Below are positions 1-7,778 of a stretch of DNA of 57,072 nt, piece after piece. Origin of the DNA: Prorocentrum cordatum (taxonomy: Eukaryota > Sar > Dinophyceae > Prorocentrales > Prorocentraceae); contig CAUYUJ010015960.1 of the NCBI GenBank assembly GCA_963575745.1, positions 7,501-64,572 on the forward strand, in the 5' to 3' direction. The notes under the pieces were generated by a model. The model did not search any database. It worked only from the letters and a program-made list of their open reading frames with translations, and was not told the origin of the DNA. Position numbers and translations under genes: made by a program. Position 1 is the first letter of the stretch. Each line of letters starts with the position of its first letter.

Positions 1-411
1 GAGCAACCGAGACATGGCGCGATCCGTGAAAACCGTTGTGCAAGCGCGGGGGGGGGGCGAGAATCGGCAATCGGCAACTGTCCCCGGCCATCCCCTGCCC
101 TGCCCAATCCACACTTTGACCACCAGCCCTCCCACCAGCCCTCCGCAGGTTCATCGAGAGCGTGATGACTGCAGAGACGCTTCAGGGCAGAACCACTATG
201 CACGGTCGGCTCTCTCGGGTGCAGCTTGCCGCGCTCTTCGCGGCACCCTGGGCCGTGCCGTCGCTCGGGCGTCCATGCCACGCGCACGCTTCGGCGTCGT
301 GTTTTTGTTGCCAGCATGCTTCTCGATGGCCCTCGCCGATAAAATCGCGCATGCGCACACGTCCGAGCGATGGCAAGAGGAGAGCCTTCGCCCCCCGGGG
401 GGGGGGGGGGG

Positions 412-657
412 GCTCTGAAGGAAGCCTCCGTGGGAGCGCCCTGGGGCCCTCTTTCGGCGGCGCGCCTCAGGTCGGGCATGTCCCCAAACAGGCGGATTTG
501 AGACGCAGGACAAGAGATATTCAAGACTAGTCCAGAAGAGTAGACAGATCGCCCCGAGACCACTTCTCGACCATTCTTGAACATTCCTCCTGCAGAGGGA
601 CAGGCCCGACTCAACTCTGAAGGCAGCCTCCGTGGGAGCGCCCTGGGGCCCTCTTGC
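412..657 (+). repeat. Direct repeat pair of about 43 bp
   Basis: Positions 412-454 and 615-657 are nearly identical (CTCTGAAGG.AGCCTCCG followed by TGGGAGCGCCCTGGGGCCC). A third, shorter copy of the GCGCCCTGGGGCCCTCTT core lies at 782-800. No reading frame is conserved between copies. Confidence 0.8.
577..620 (+). repeat. Dispersed repeat, copy 1 (partner near 55567)
   Basis: The stretch containing TTCCTCCTGCAGAGGGACA followed by GGCCCGACT is matched near the other end of the window (55567-55612: TTCCTCCTGTAGAGGGACA then TGCCCGACT), in the same orientation. Confidence 0.6.
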
Positions 658-1184
658 TTGTTACGCAACGAACCCCCAACTCCGATCGGCTAGAACCGCA
701 GCTCCACTCCACCCCACTCCGCTGCTGTTGCTGCTGCTGGCCATGCGACCCGCTGCCTTTGTTCAGCCCTTCCGCAATTCTAGCGCCCTGGGGCCCTCTT
801 GCGGCCGCGCGCCCCTCGGCGCGCCGATGCCCCCCCCCCCCCCCGAGGGGGGGCACCCACGGCGCGGCGGGGCCCTGCGCGGCCGCGGTGCGCCGCAGAG
901 GACCAGGAGCCGGGAGCCGGGAGCCAAGGTGCGGGGGGCAACGGTAGGGGGGGAGATAGGCACAGAGGGGTCAGCAGAGTCACGCGTGGGCAACTCGGAA
1001 ACGTCCGCCGGTCGCAGAGCAATCCATGTGCACGGGCGGCATAGAAGCCGTGCAGACACCACAGCCCACATCATGCATCCATCAAGTCAGCCCAGCCCAC
1101 CCCCAACCCCAGCCAGGGCCCCCACTCCCGACCTGGCGATCCAGGGGGTCCTTGGCTGGGGGTGGGGGCGGTCCGTTGGCCCCC

Positions 1185-1345
1185 AAGGATCAGGGGCAAC
1201 GATAGGGGGGGACAGGCACAGGGGGGGACGCATCGACCCCCCATCGCCCATTGATCGCTGATAGGGGCCCGATGGCCCCAGCCTGCCCAGGAAGGTGCGG
1301 ATTCACGATCTGGGGCCCATCGCCGCTCTATCGGCGATGCATCGC
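1185..1345 (+). repeat. Dispersed repeat, inverted copy at 13880-14065
   Basis: Reads GGGGCAACGATAGGGGGGG, then GGACGCATCGACCCC and CCATTGATCGC. The same order appears reverse-complemented at 13880-14065. Both copies also carry short CGATGCATCG-like inverted iterons. Function unknown. Confidence 0.65.
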
Positions 1346-2149
1346 AGGTCGATGCAACCCCCCCTTTCCCATGATGCCAGTCCCCCCCAATCGTTGCCCC
1401 TCAGCCAGGGGGGTGGGGAAAAAAAAAAACGGGACGGGAGGTTTTTGGGTGCCAATGTCGGCCTCAGGGGGCCCGGGGAGGGGGTCGGGACTTCCCTGGA
1501 CCCCGTGTTGGAAAAATCAGGGCGTCGCATGTCTGGGGGCCATGACTTGAGCAGGGACCGACCGTCCCGGCATTCCTGTAGGCCTACCACGAGATGCTCT
1601 TAGAACCCAGCAATGTTTTAATGACAAAAACATTAGTCTTAGAACATAAACCCGATGTGTCAAAACAAGACAGCCCACGCCAGATAGATTCTTAGAACAT
1701 TGCGTGCAGACCACAAACGGTTATCAGAGCATTCTTTGATGGGCCTAGAGGCGAGCCAGGACGCTTCGCCACTGCTTGAATGACGTCTGCACATCCACAC
1801 AGCCCTGGTCGCAGCCACTCCCCCCTGGACGCCCCCGACACAAGGTCGGGGAGCCTGCTCTCGAAGCTCGATCCTCGATCCATTGTTGAGCCTCCACCCT
1901 CTGCCCTCGACAAAGAGCTCAGGGTGCCTCGGACCTCCATCCTCGATCCATCCTCTAGCCTCGACCCTCGAACCTCGAGAAGGAGCTGAAGGCCCCTCAG
2001 ACCTTGGCCCTCGATCCATCCTCGAGCCTCGACCCTCGAACCTGGAGGGAAAGGGCTGGAGGTCCCTCGGGCCCCTATCCTCGATCCGTCCCCGAACCTC
2101 TGCCCCCGAGCCTCGGGCAAGAGCTGACGTCCATCGAGACTCCATCCTG

Positions 2150-2316
2150 AGGAGGAGGAGGAGGAGGAGGAGGAGGAGGAGGAGGGCGGAGGAGGAGGAG
2201 GAGGAGGGAGGAGGAGGAGGAGGAGGAGCGAGGAGGAGGAGGAGGAGGAGGAGGAGGGAGGAGGAGGAGAGGAGGAGGGAGGAGGAGGAGGGAGGAGGAG
2301 GAGGAGAAGAGGAGGA
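2150..2316 (+). repeat. (GGA)n purine triplet tract
   Basis: About 167 bp of nearly pure GGA/GAG triplets with one-base interruptions, all purine on the plus strand. It faces a TCC tract at 2446-2569 across about 130 bp of unique DNA, making a large potential stem-loop. Confidence 0.95.
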
Positions 2317-2445
2317 TGGCATCCTCGATGGATCCTCGAACCTCCAGGAGGGACGGACGGCCCCGGCCCGCGCGGCGCCTCGCGGCCCCGTGCAGGAGGT
2401 CGAGCCTGGAAGAGCCAACAAAAAAAGCTCCATGAGCACATACTG

Positions 2446-2569
2446 CTCCTCCTCCTCCATCCTCCCTCCTCCTCCTCCTTCCTCATCCTCCCTCCTCCTC
2501 CTCCTCTCCTCCTCCCCCTCCCCCCTCCTTCTCCTCCTCCTCATCCTCCTCCTCCTCCTCCTCCTCCGC
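2446..2569 (+). repeat. (TCC)n pyrimidine triplet tract
   Basis: About 124 bp of TCC/CTC triplets, the complementary orientation to the tract at 2150-2316. Confidence 0.95.
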
Positions 2570-2744
2570 CCCAAAATGGGTACGAAACAAATATCCCGAC
2601 AAAGCAACCTAACAGCGATGTGTAGGAGCATATCTGGAAGCATTCCCCTTAAAATTCAGATGAGAATCCAGTTGTAGAATTCTGCTGTTCTCGCAATCGT
2701 AGTCGCATTCGCGATGACAGTCGCAGTGGCAACGGCAGTCGCAG

Positions 2745-3930
2745 TCACAGCCTCAGCCTCAGCCTGCCTCAGCCTCAGCCTCAGCCTGCCTCAGCCTCAG
2801 CCTGCCTCAGCCTCAGCCTCAGCCTGCTGCAGCCTCAGCATCAGTCTGCCTTCAGCCTCGGCCTCAGCTTCAGTCTGCCGTCGGCCTCGGCTTCAGCCTC
2901 AGCCTCAGCCTCAGCTTGCCTCAGCATCAGCCTGCCTCAGCCTCAGCCTCAGCCTGCCTCTGCCTGAGCCTCAGCCTGCCTCAGCCTCAGCTTCAGTCTG
3001 CCGTCGGCCTCGGCCTCAGCCTCAGCCTGCCTCAGCATCAGTCTGCCTTCAGCCTCAGCCTCAGCCTGCCTCAGCCTCAGCCTCAGCCTCAGCCTGCCTC
3101 AGCCTCAGCCTCAGCCTGCTTCAGCCTCAGCCTCAGTCTGCCTGCAGCCTCGGCCTCGGCCTCAGCCTGCCTCAGCCTCAGCCTCAGCCTCAGCCTCAGC
3201 CTCAGCCTCAGCCTGCTCAGCCTCAGCCTCAGTCTGCCTTCAGCCTCGCCTCAGCCTCAGCCTGCCGCAGCCTCAGCCTGCATCAGCCTCCTCAGCCTCA
3301 GCCTCAGCCTGCCTCCTGCCTCAGCCTCAGCCTGCCTCAGCCTCAGCCTCAGCCTCAGTCTGCCTTCAGCCTCGGCCTCAGCCTCAGCCTGCCTCAGCCT
3401 CAGCCTGCATCAGCCTCAGCCTCAGCCTCAGCCTCAGCCTGCCTCAGCATCAGCCTGCCTCAGCCTCAGCCTCAGCCTGCCTCAGCCTCAGCCTCAGCCT
3501 GCTTCAGCCTCAGCCTCAGTCTGCCTTCGGCCTCAGCCTCAGCCTCAGCCTGCCTCAGCCTCAGCCTGCATCAGCCTCAGCCTCAGCCTCAGCCTGCCTC
3601 AGCATCAGCCTGCCTCAGCCTCAGCCTCAGCCTGCCTCAGCCTCAGCCTCAGCCTCAGCCTGCTGCTCAGCCTCAGCCTCAGTCTGCCTCAGCCTCGGCC
3701 TCAGCCTCAGCCTGCCTCAGCCTCAGCCTGCTCAGCCTCAGCCTCAGAGCTCAGCCTCAGCCTCAGCCTGCAGCCTCAGCCTCATCAGCCTGCTTCACCT
3801 GCCTCAGCCTCAGCCTCAGCCTGCTTCAGCCTCAGCCTCAGTCTGCCTTCAGCCTCGGCCTCAGCCTCAGCCTGGGCTCAGCCTGCCTCAGGCGCAGCAT
3901 CAGCCTGCCTCAGCAGCCTTCAAGCATTCA
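2745..3930 (+). repeat. CAGCCT hexamer satellite
   Basis: About 1.2 kb of (CAGCCT)n with TGCCTCAGCCT variants. The reverse-complement version (AGGCTG) fills 29440-30385. Open frames through it encode Ser/Ala/Leu/Pro-Gln dipeptide repeats and are not credible genes. Confidence 0.95.
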
Positions 3931-3940
3931 TGTGGCCCAG

Positions 3941-4285
3941 GAATGGAGTTCTGGGAACTCGAAGAACACGAAGTGGCCTACAGTTGGCTCCGGGCATTCA
4001 AAATGTGGCCCGGGAATGGAGTTCTGGGAAACTCGAAGACCACGAAGTGGCCTACAGTTGGCTCCGGGCATTCAAAATGTGGCCCGGGAATGGAGTTCCA
4101 AAGTCGGCCCGGGAATGGAGTTCTGGGAAGTCGAAGTGGCCTACAGTTGGCTCCGGGCATTCAAATGTGGCCCGGGAATGGAGTTCTGGGAAGTCGAAGA
4201 GCACGAAGTGGCCTACAGTTGGCTCCAGGCATTCAGAATGTGGCCCGGGAATGGAGTTCTGGGAGGTCGAAGAGCACGAAGTGTG
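3941..4285 (+). repeat. 73-bp minisatellite, about five units
   Basis: The unit begins GAATGGAGTTCTGGGAA and contains GTGGCCTACAGTTGGCTCC and GGGCATTCAAAATGTGGCCC. The first units start at 3941 and 4014 (period 73); one unit is shortened. Inverted units occur at 28960-29290. Confidence 0.9.
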
Positions 4286-4444
4286 TGACTGTTTGCGAAA
4301 AACGCATTCGGACACGAGTTCGGACACAGCTCCCCGGGTCCCGCCCCGACCCCCCTGTGGAGTCATTTGCTGCTCTCTTTTGACACCACTAGAAACCTAT
4401 CAGCAAAAGCTGTTAGGTAATTTGAGCAATGCCCAGCAGCCAAT

Positions 4445-4459
4445 GTCGTCCAAGACCGA
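4445..4459 (+). repeat. LINE target-site duplication, 5' copy
   Basis: GTCGTCCAAGACCGA is repeated exactly at 11603-11617, directly after the LINE poly(A). The last five bases (ACCGA) coincide with the start of the SL relic, suggesting a microhomology junction. Confidence 0.9.
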
Positions 4460-4477
4460 AGCCGTTTTGCGCTCAAG
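4455..4477 (+). other. Relic dinoflagellate spliced leader at LINE 5' end
   Basis: The 23 nt here align with the 22-nt dinoflagellate SL (core CCGTAGCCATTTTGGCTCAA) with two substitutions and one inserted C. Visible blocks are ACCGAAGCC, GTTTTG and CGCTCAAG. It sits exactly at the LINE 5' boundary defined by the target-site duplication, about 105 nt upstream of the ORF1 ATG. Inferred: the retrotransposed RNA was trans-spliced before integration. Confidence 0.8.
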
Positions 4478-4582
4478 ACATTGAGCGTTGCAGGTGCAGG
4501 ATTCAAAACGGCACTTCGTGCCTGCGAGTCAATCAGCTTCGGAGAGGGCCGCACCCTCACAGTTCATAATCATTTCGCCGCC

Positions 4583-5857
4583 ATGGGGAAGGGCGGTTTC
4601 GGCAAGCGCGGCCCTGGTTGTCAGTTTGACAAGGGCGGCGGCAAGGGCGGCAAGAGCATCCCCTCGGCGGCCGCCCTCGAGCACGAGATCGCGCTGTTCG
4701 ACAGCGGGGGCACGCCTCGTCCTCCTTGGGCTGCTCGGGCTCCAGGGGTTCAGCCTGACGGTCCTCCCGCCCTCTGGACATGCTCGGCGCGCGGCTGCAG
4801 GAAGAACGAGATGCGCTGGTCGCGCTGCAAGCATTGTGGCTCTCAGTGGACCCCGTTCCAGCCATGCACGCCCACTTCCTTCGGCACGCCTGGGGGAGTC
4901 TGGTCGGCTGGCTTCCGCAGCAACCTGCCGTTCTCCCCCTTTGCTGCTGCTCGTGGGCCACCAGGCTCCTTCGCGCCTGGCGACCATGGTGGCGGCAAGG
5001 GTGGCAAGTCGCCAGGAGGTCCACCCAAGCCAGAGGCACCTCTTTCTCGTGAAGAGCACGCGTCTTTGGCGGAGCTGCTGGCCAAGGCTGGTGACGCTAT
5101 GGGAGCGGCTAAACATCGTGAGCTGGCCAAGCCTCCACCTGTGGCCAAGGAGCCCACCCTGCAGCACCAGGTTTCCATGGCCCACAGCAAGCTGCGAGGC
5201 CTCGAGAGGAAGTTGCAGGGCGCGGTTCAGAGGTTCGAGGAGTGGTCGGTGCAGATGGTGGAGCAGCGTGCTTTGGTCACCAAGTTCACTGAGGAGTGTG
5301 AGCAGGCCGACAGTGAGCATCGTCGACTGGTGGCTGCACTTCATGCTCAGACGTCGGCGGCCGACTTGCAGAAGGTGCCAGAGGACAAGGTCGTGCCTTG
5401 TTCGCTGTCATCAATCATGGACGGGACCTTCACGGACAAGCTGGTCATTGACCCCTCGGAGCTGCTTGGAGGCGTCGAGGATTTCGAGCTCTCGGAGGCC
5501 GACAAGGAGGAGCTCGAGAAGAGGGGCAACCAGCTGCGAGAAGGCATCCAAAAGCTGGCACAGCGGCTGTTCGCGCAGGCCTCCGAGACTGCCAAGAAGA
5601 TCCAGGAGGCACACAAGGAGCATCTCGGACGGCTGGCCAAGAAGAGGAAGACTGACGACGGTGCTGCTCCTGGCGATGATGGAGGCGGAGATGCTGAGTC
5701 TGCCGCAGACGTCGCAGCCACTGGTCCAGAGGCAGCAGCAGAGCAGCTTCCAGAGGTTGATGCTGAAGCTACCGCGTCTGCAGCTCTACGTCAGCGGGCC
5801 GCCAAGATCATTCAGCATGGGCAGCCTGAACAAGACCCCCCCCCTGCTGCCGCGTGA
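4583..5857 (+). CDS. LINE ORF1 protein, zinc finger and coiled coil
   Basis: 424 aa, intact. The start is chosen at the ATG in GCCGCCATGG, a near-perfect eukaryotic initiation context about 105 nt after the SL relic. The N-terminus is Gly/Lys-rich (GGKGGK). Residues 65-85 (W-x-C-x4-C, N, C-x2-C within WTCSARGC...CKHC) fit a RanBP2-type zinc ribbon, a single-strand RNA-binding fold. A Gly/Pro-rich linker follows, then heptad-rich helices (about 190-270 and 310-370) and a Lys-rich stretch AKKRKTDD that could be a nuclear localisation signal. The likely role is to bind LINE RNA and multimerise as a ribonucleoprotein; this is inferred from its position and composition. A C9 run at 5836-5844 just before the stop could join ORF1 to ORF2 by slippage. 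Confidence 0.85.
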   Translation: MGKGGFGKRGPGCQFDKGGGKGGKSIPSAAALEHEIALFDSGGTPRPPWAARAPGVQPDGPPALWTCSARGCRKNEMRWSRCKHCGSQWTPFQPCTPTSFGTPGGVWSAGFRSNLPFSPFAAARGPPGSFAPGDHGGGKGGKSPGGPPKPEAPLSREEHASLAELLAKAGDAMGAAKHRELAKPPPVAKEPTLQHQVSMAHSKLRGLERKLQGAVQRFEEWSVQMVEQRALVTKFTEECEQADSEHRRLVAALHAQTSAADLQKVPEDKVVPCSLSSIMDGTFTDKLVIDPSELLGGVEDFELSEADKEELEKRGNQLREGIQKLAQRLFAQASETAKKIQEAHKEHLGRLAKKRKTDDGAAPGDDGGGDAESAADVAATGPEAAAEQLPEVDAEATASAALRQRAAKIIQHGQPEQDPPPAAA

Positions 5858-5903
5858 GCATCAGCAGGGGGGCCTACATCGTGAACACGTTCAATCCAGC
5901 GGC

Positions 5904-7778
5904 ATGCTCACTTGCCCAGCCTGGCACATGTTCTCTCCGTTCCCCTCGGCAGGGGACTTTAATGCTCTGGGCCTCGGCCTTGCACCTTGGGGCGGAGACG
6001 AGAGTTGCCACGGCTGGCAAGCAGAGCCCACACCCGCTGGTGCTGCTGTCGACGCTCTCCCTCGTGGGTGTCATCAGCCTGCTGCTGAAGGAGTAGGGCT
6101 GGCTTTTTCTTTCGGAGTCGAGGAGCCTGAGGTCTCAGGTCCTCTTGCTCTGCATCCTGGATCCCTGGAGTGTATCTGGGGTTGTCTGGGTTTGCCGTCT
6201 CTCTGTGGGTACCTCCAGGAATCGTGCGTTGAAACTGGAGGGTCCCACGAGCAGTACCCACTTTTTGCTCGAAGCAGCTTGGAATCCCGGTTCAGGACGC
6301 CCCTCCAGCCTCTGGGGGCACCCGTTTTCGGGCCTGGTAAGCTTTTTGCCGCCAGGGCCACATCTGGCTCGGCCTCGGTGTGCAGTCGCAGCTCTCGTGC
6401 CTTTCGGCGTTCCCGCTGGACCCCTCCCCACGTGAAGCGACCGTCTGCCTTTAAGAGATCGCACTCGTCGCTCAGTGGAGCGGTCAAGCACACCCTTTGG
6501 AGGGCCAAGCGGGTGCTTGCCTCAGGTTTTGCCAGCCTGGCGCGTGCTGTTCACAGTGATGCCTCGTGCGAGGCGCATTTTTTCGGGTTTGCCAACCCGT
6601 GTGAGGAATATCCTGTGCTCGTCGATTTGCAGCCGAGCAGTCCTGTCGAGTTCTTCAGCGGCCCCTCGGACCCTTCGGTGAGTTTCGTCGCCTCGGGCTC
6701 CCCTGAGGCCTCTGTTGGTCACGGCTCGGCCCTTCTGGACAGTCTGGAGCTTTGCATCCACACGGTTAATTGCAACCGATGGTCGACCATGAAGGAGCTC
6801 ATGGCCAAGACTCCTGCGCACATCATCTTATGCCAAGAGCACAGGTTGCGTGAGGATGAAGACCTCTCCCAAGCCTCGGCGCGGTGTGCTCGCCAAGGGT
6901 GGAAAGGCATCTTTACTGCGGCCCACGGGACCGCCGCTGGTTCTACGTCGGCTGGCACTTGCATCCTTGTCAGAGACTTTCTCGGCCTTCATGAGCCCCC
7001 TGGGGGGGCGGTGGTTGCTGTTGGCAGAGCGACTGCTGGCATAGCGCACCTCCCGCGAGGTGATCGTTTCGCTCTCTGCTCTGTCTACCTCCATCACTCT
7101 GAAGGGTTGTCTGAGCGCAATGTCGATCTCCTGGCCAGTATAGGGGAACGTATGTCTTCCCTTTCTCTTCCGTTCTGTATTGGAGGGGATTTCAACATGG
7201 TTCCAGACACTGTAGCTAGTTCGAAGTTCGCCGAGAAGTTGGTTGGGCTGCCTGTGGTGGCCGAAGGCCACACTCACTTTGGCGAGGGTCCCCCGTCCTC
7301 CCTGGACCACTTTGTGTTTTCGGGGGGGCTTGGGAAAACTGTTAAGAGCTGTGAGGTCGTCCTGGACACTACCTTGAGCCCCCACAGACCGGTGCAAGTG
7401 GTGTTGCACGCTTCGTTTGGCAAGTTGAAAGGTCTTAGTTTCAGGAAGCCTCCTCCTCTCCCTGTTTCGGCGGTGGTGGGACCGCGTCCTGCTCCCCCCG
7501 ACTGGAGTCTTGTGCGAGAGCTTGCTGACCAGGCCTCCCAATGTGTTGCTGTTGGTGATGCAAGGGGCGCATCGTCGCTTCTCTCGCCTTGCTACGCGGC
7601 CTGGGCTGACAAAGCCGAGGCTGAGCTTGTGCCAATTTTGGGACAGTCTGTCCCCTGTCTTGGTTCGAGATCCAAGGGCCCTCAGCTTGTGTGGAGAAGC
7701 TGGTTGGTCGTGACCATGCTATTCGGGATCCTGAACATCATGCTGTGCGGTGGCTCAGCGTCCAATATCGGGCCCTAG
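5904..7778 (+). CDS. LINE ORF2 part 1: EEP endonuclease domain
   Basis: The N-terminal part of the LINE polyprotein in frame with ATG 5904. The frame is also open upstream through ORF1, so the true start is uncertain. After a Ser/Pro-rich leader, about residues 285-500 form an endonuclease/exonuclease/phosphatase domain: LCIHTVNCNRW (first strand), ILCQEHRL (catalytic Glu), GGDFNMVPD (Asp at residue 429), SSLDHFVFS and SPHRPVQVV. The last motif is normally SDHRPV, so the catalytic Asp before the His is replaced by Pro here. The enzyme nicks target DNA to prime reverse transcription. From about 7700 the reading should move -1 into the frame holding the reverse transcriptase; the TAG at 7776-7778 is a frameshift artefact. 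Confidence 0.85.
   Translation: MLTCPAWHMFSPFPSAGDFNALGLGLAPWGGDESCHGWQAEPTPAGAAVDALPRGCHQPAAEGVGLAFSFGVEEPEVSGPLALHPGSLECIWGCLGLPSLCGYLQESCVETGGSHEQYPLFARSSLESRFRTPLQPLGAPVFGPGKLFAARATSGSASVCSRSSRAFRRSRWTPPHVKRPSAFKRSHSSLSGAVKHTLWRAKRVLASGFASLARAVHSDASCEAHFFGFANPCEEYPVLVDLQPSSPVEFFSGPSDPSVSFVASGSPEASVGHGSALLDSLELCIHTVNCNRWSTMKELMAKTPAHIILCQEHRLREDEDLSQASARCARQGWKGIFTAAHGTAAGSTSAGTCILVRDFLGLHEPPGGAVVAVGRATAGIAHLPRGDRFALCSVYLHHSEGLSERNVDLLASIGERMSSLSLPFCIGGDFNMVPDTVASSKFAEKLVGLPVVAEGHTHFGEGPPSSLDHFVFSGGLGKTVKSCEVVLDTTLSPHRPVQVVLHASFGKLKGLSFRKPPPLPVSAVVGPRPAPPDWSLVRELADQASQCVAVGDARGASSLLSPCYAAWADKAEAELVPILGQSVPCLGSRSKGPQLVWRSWLVVTMLFGILNIMLCGGSASNIGP

Larger units (their letters stand above)
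1..2600. other. Non-genic GC-rich repeat region
   Basis: No reading frame here resembles a known protein; the open frames are proline/arginine/glycine-rich by-products of high GC. It contains a 43-bp direct repeat, a dispersed repeat at 1185-1345 with an inverted relative at 13880-14065, a less GC-rich patch at 1600-1740 and the GGA/TCC tracts listed separately. Confidence 0.7.
2590..4416 (+). mobile_element. Composite satellite-bearing repeat, copy A
   Basis: Seen: this stretch is matched in inverted orientation at 28848-30755. Shared parts in order are a 140-bp leader (AGCGATGTG, then TCCCCTTAA, then CGCATTCGCGATGACAG), a hexamer satellite (CAGCCT) at 2745-3930, a 73-bp minisatellite at 3941-4285, and a tail reading CTCTCTTTTGACAC, ACTAGAAACCTATCAG, GCTGTTAGG. 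CTAACAGC near the left end and GCTGTTAG at the right end would form short terminal inverted repeats. No protein gene is apparent; long open frames in the satellite are repeat artefacts. Inferred: a non-autonomous mobile or amplified unit. The exact left boundary is uncertain, because similarity to copy B extends about 15 bp outside the CTAACAGC end. Confidence 0.6.

Noticed and set aside
2566-2590. CCAAAATGGGTACG as a minus-strand SL relic
   Set aside because: Only the middle of the SL is similar and no coding sequence follows on that strand; likely chance.
2714-4484. Long open frames (over 500 codons) through the CAGCCT satellite
   Set aside because: They translate as Ser-Leu, Ala-Ser or Pro-Gln dipeptide repeats and exist in several frames at once, as any stop-free hexamer repeat would.
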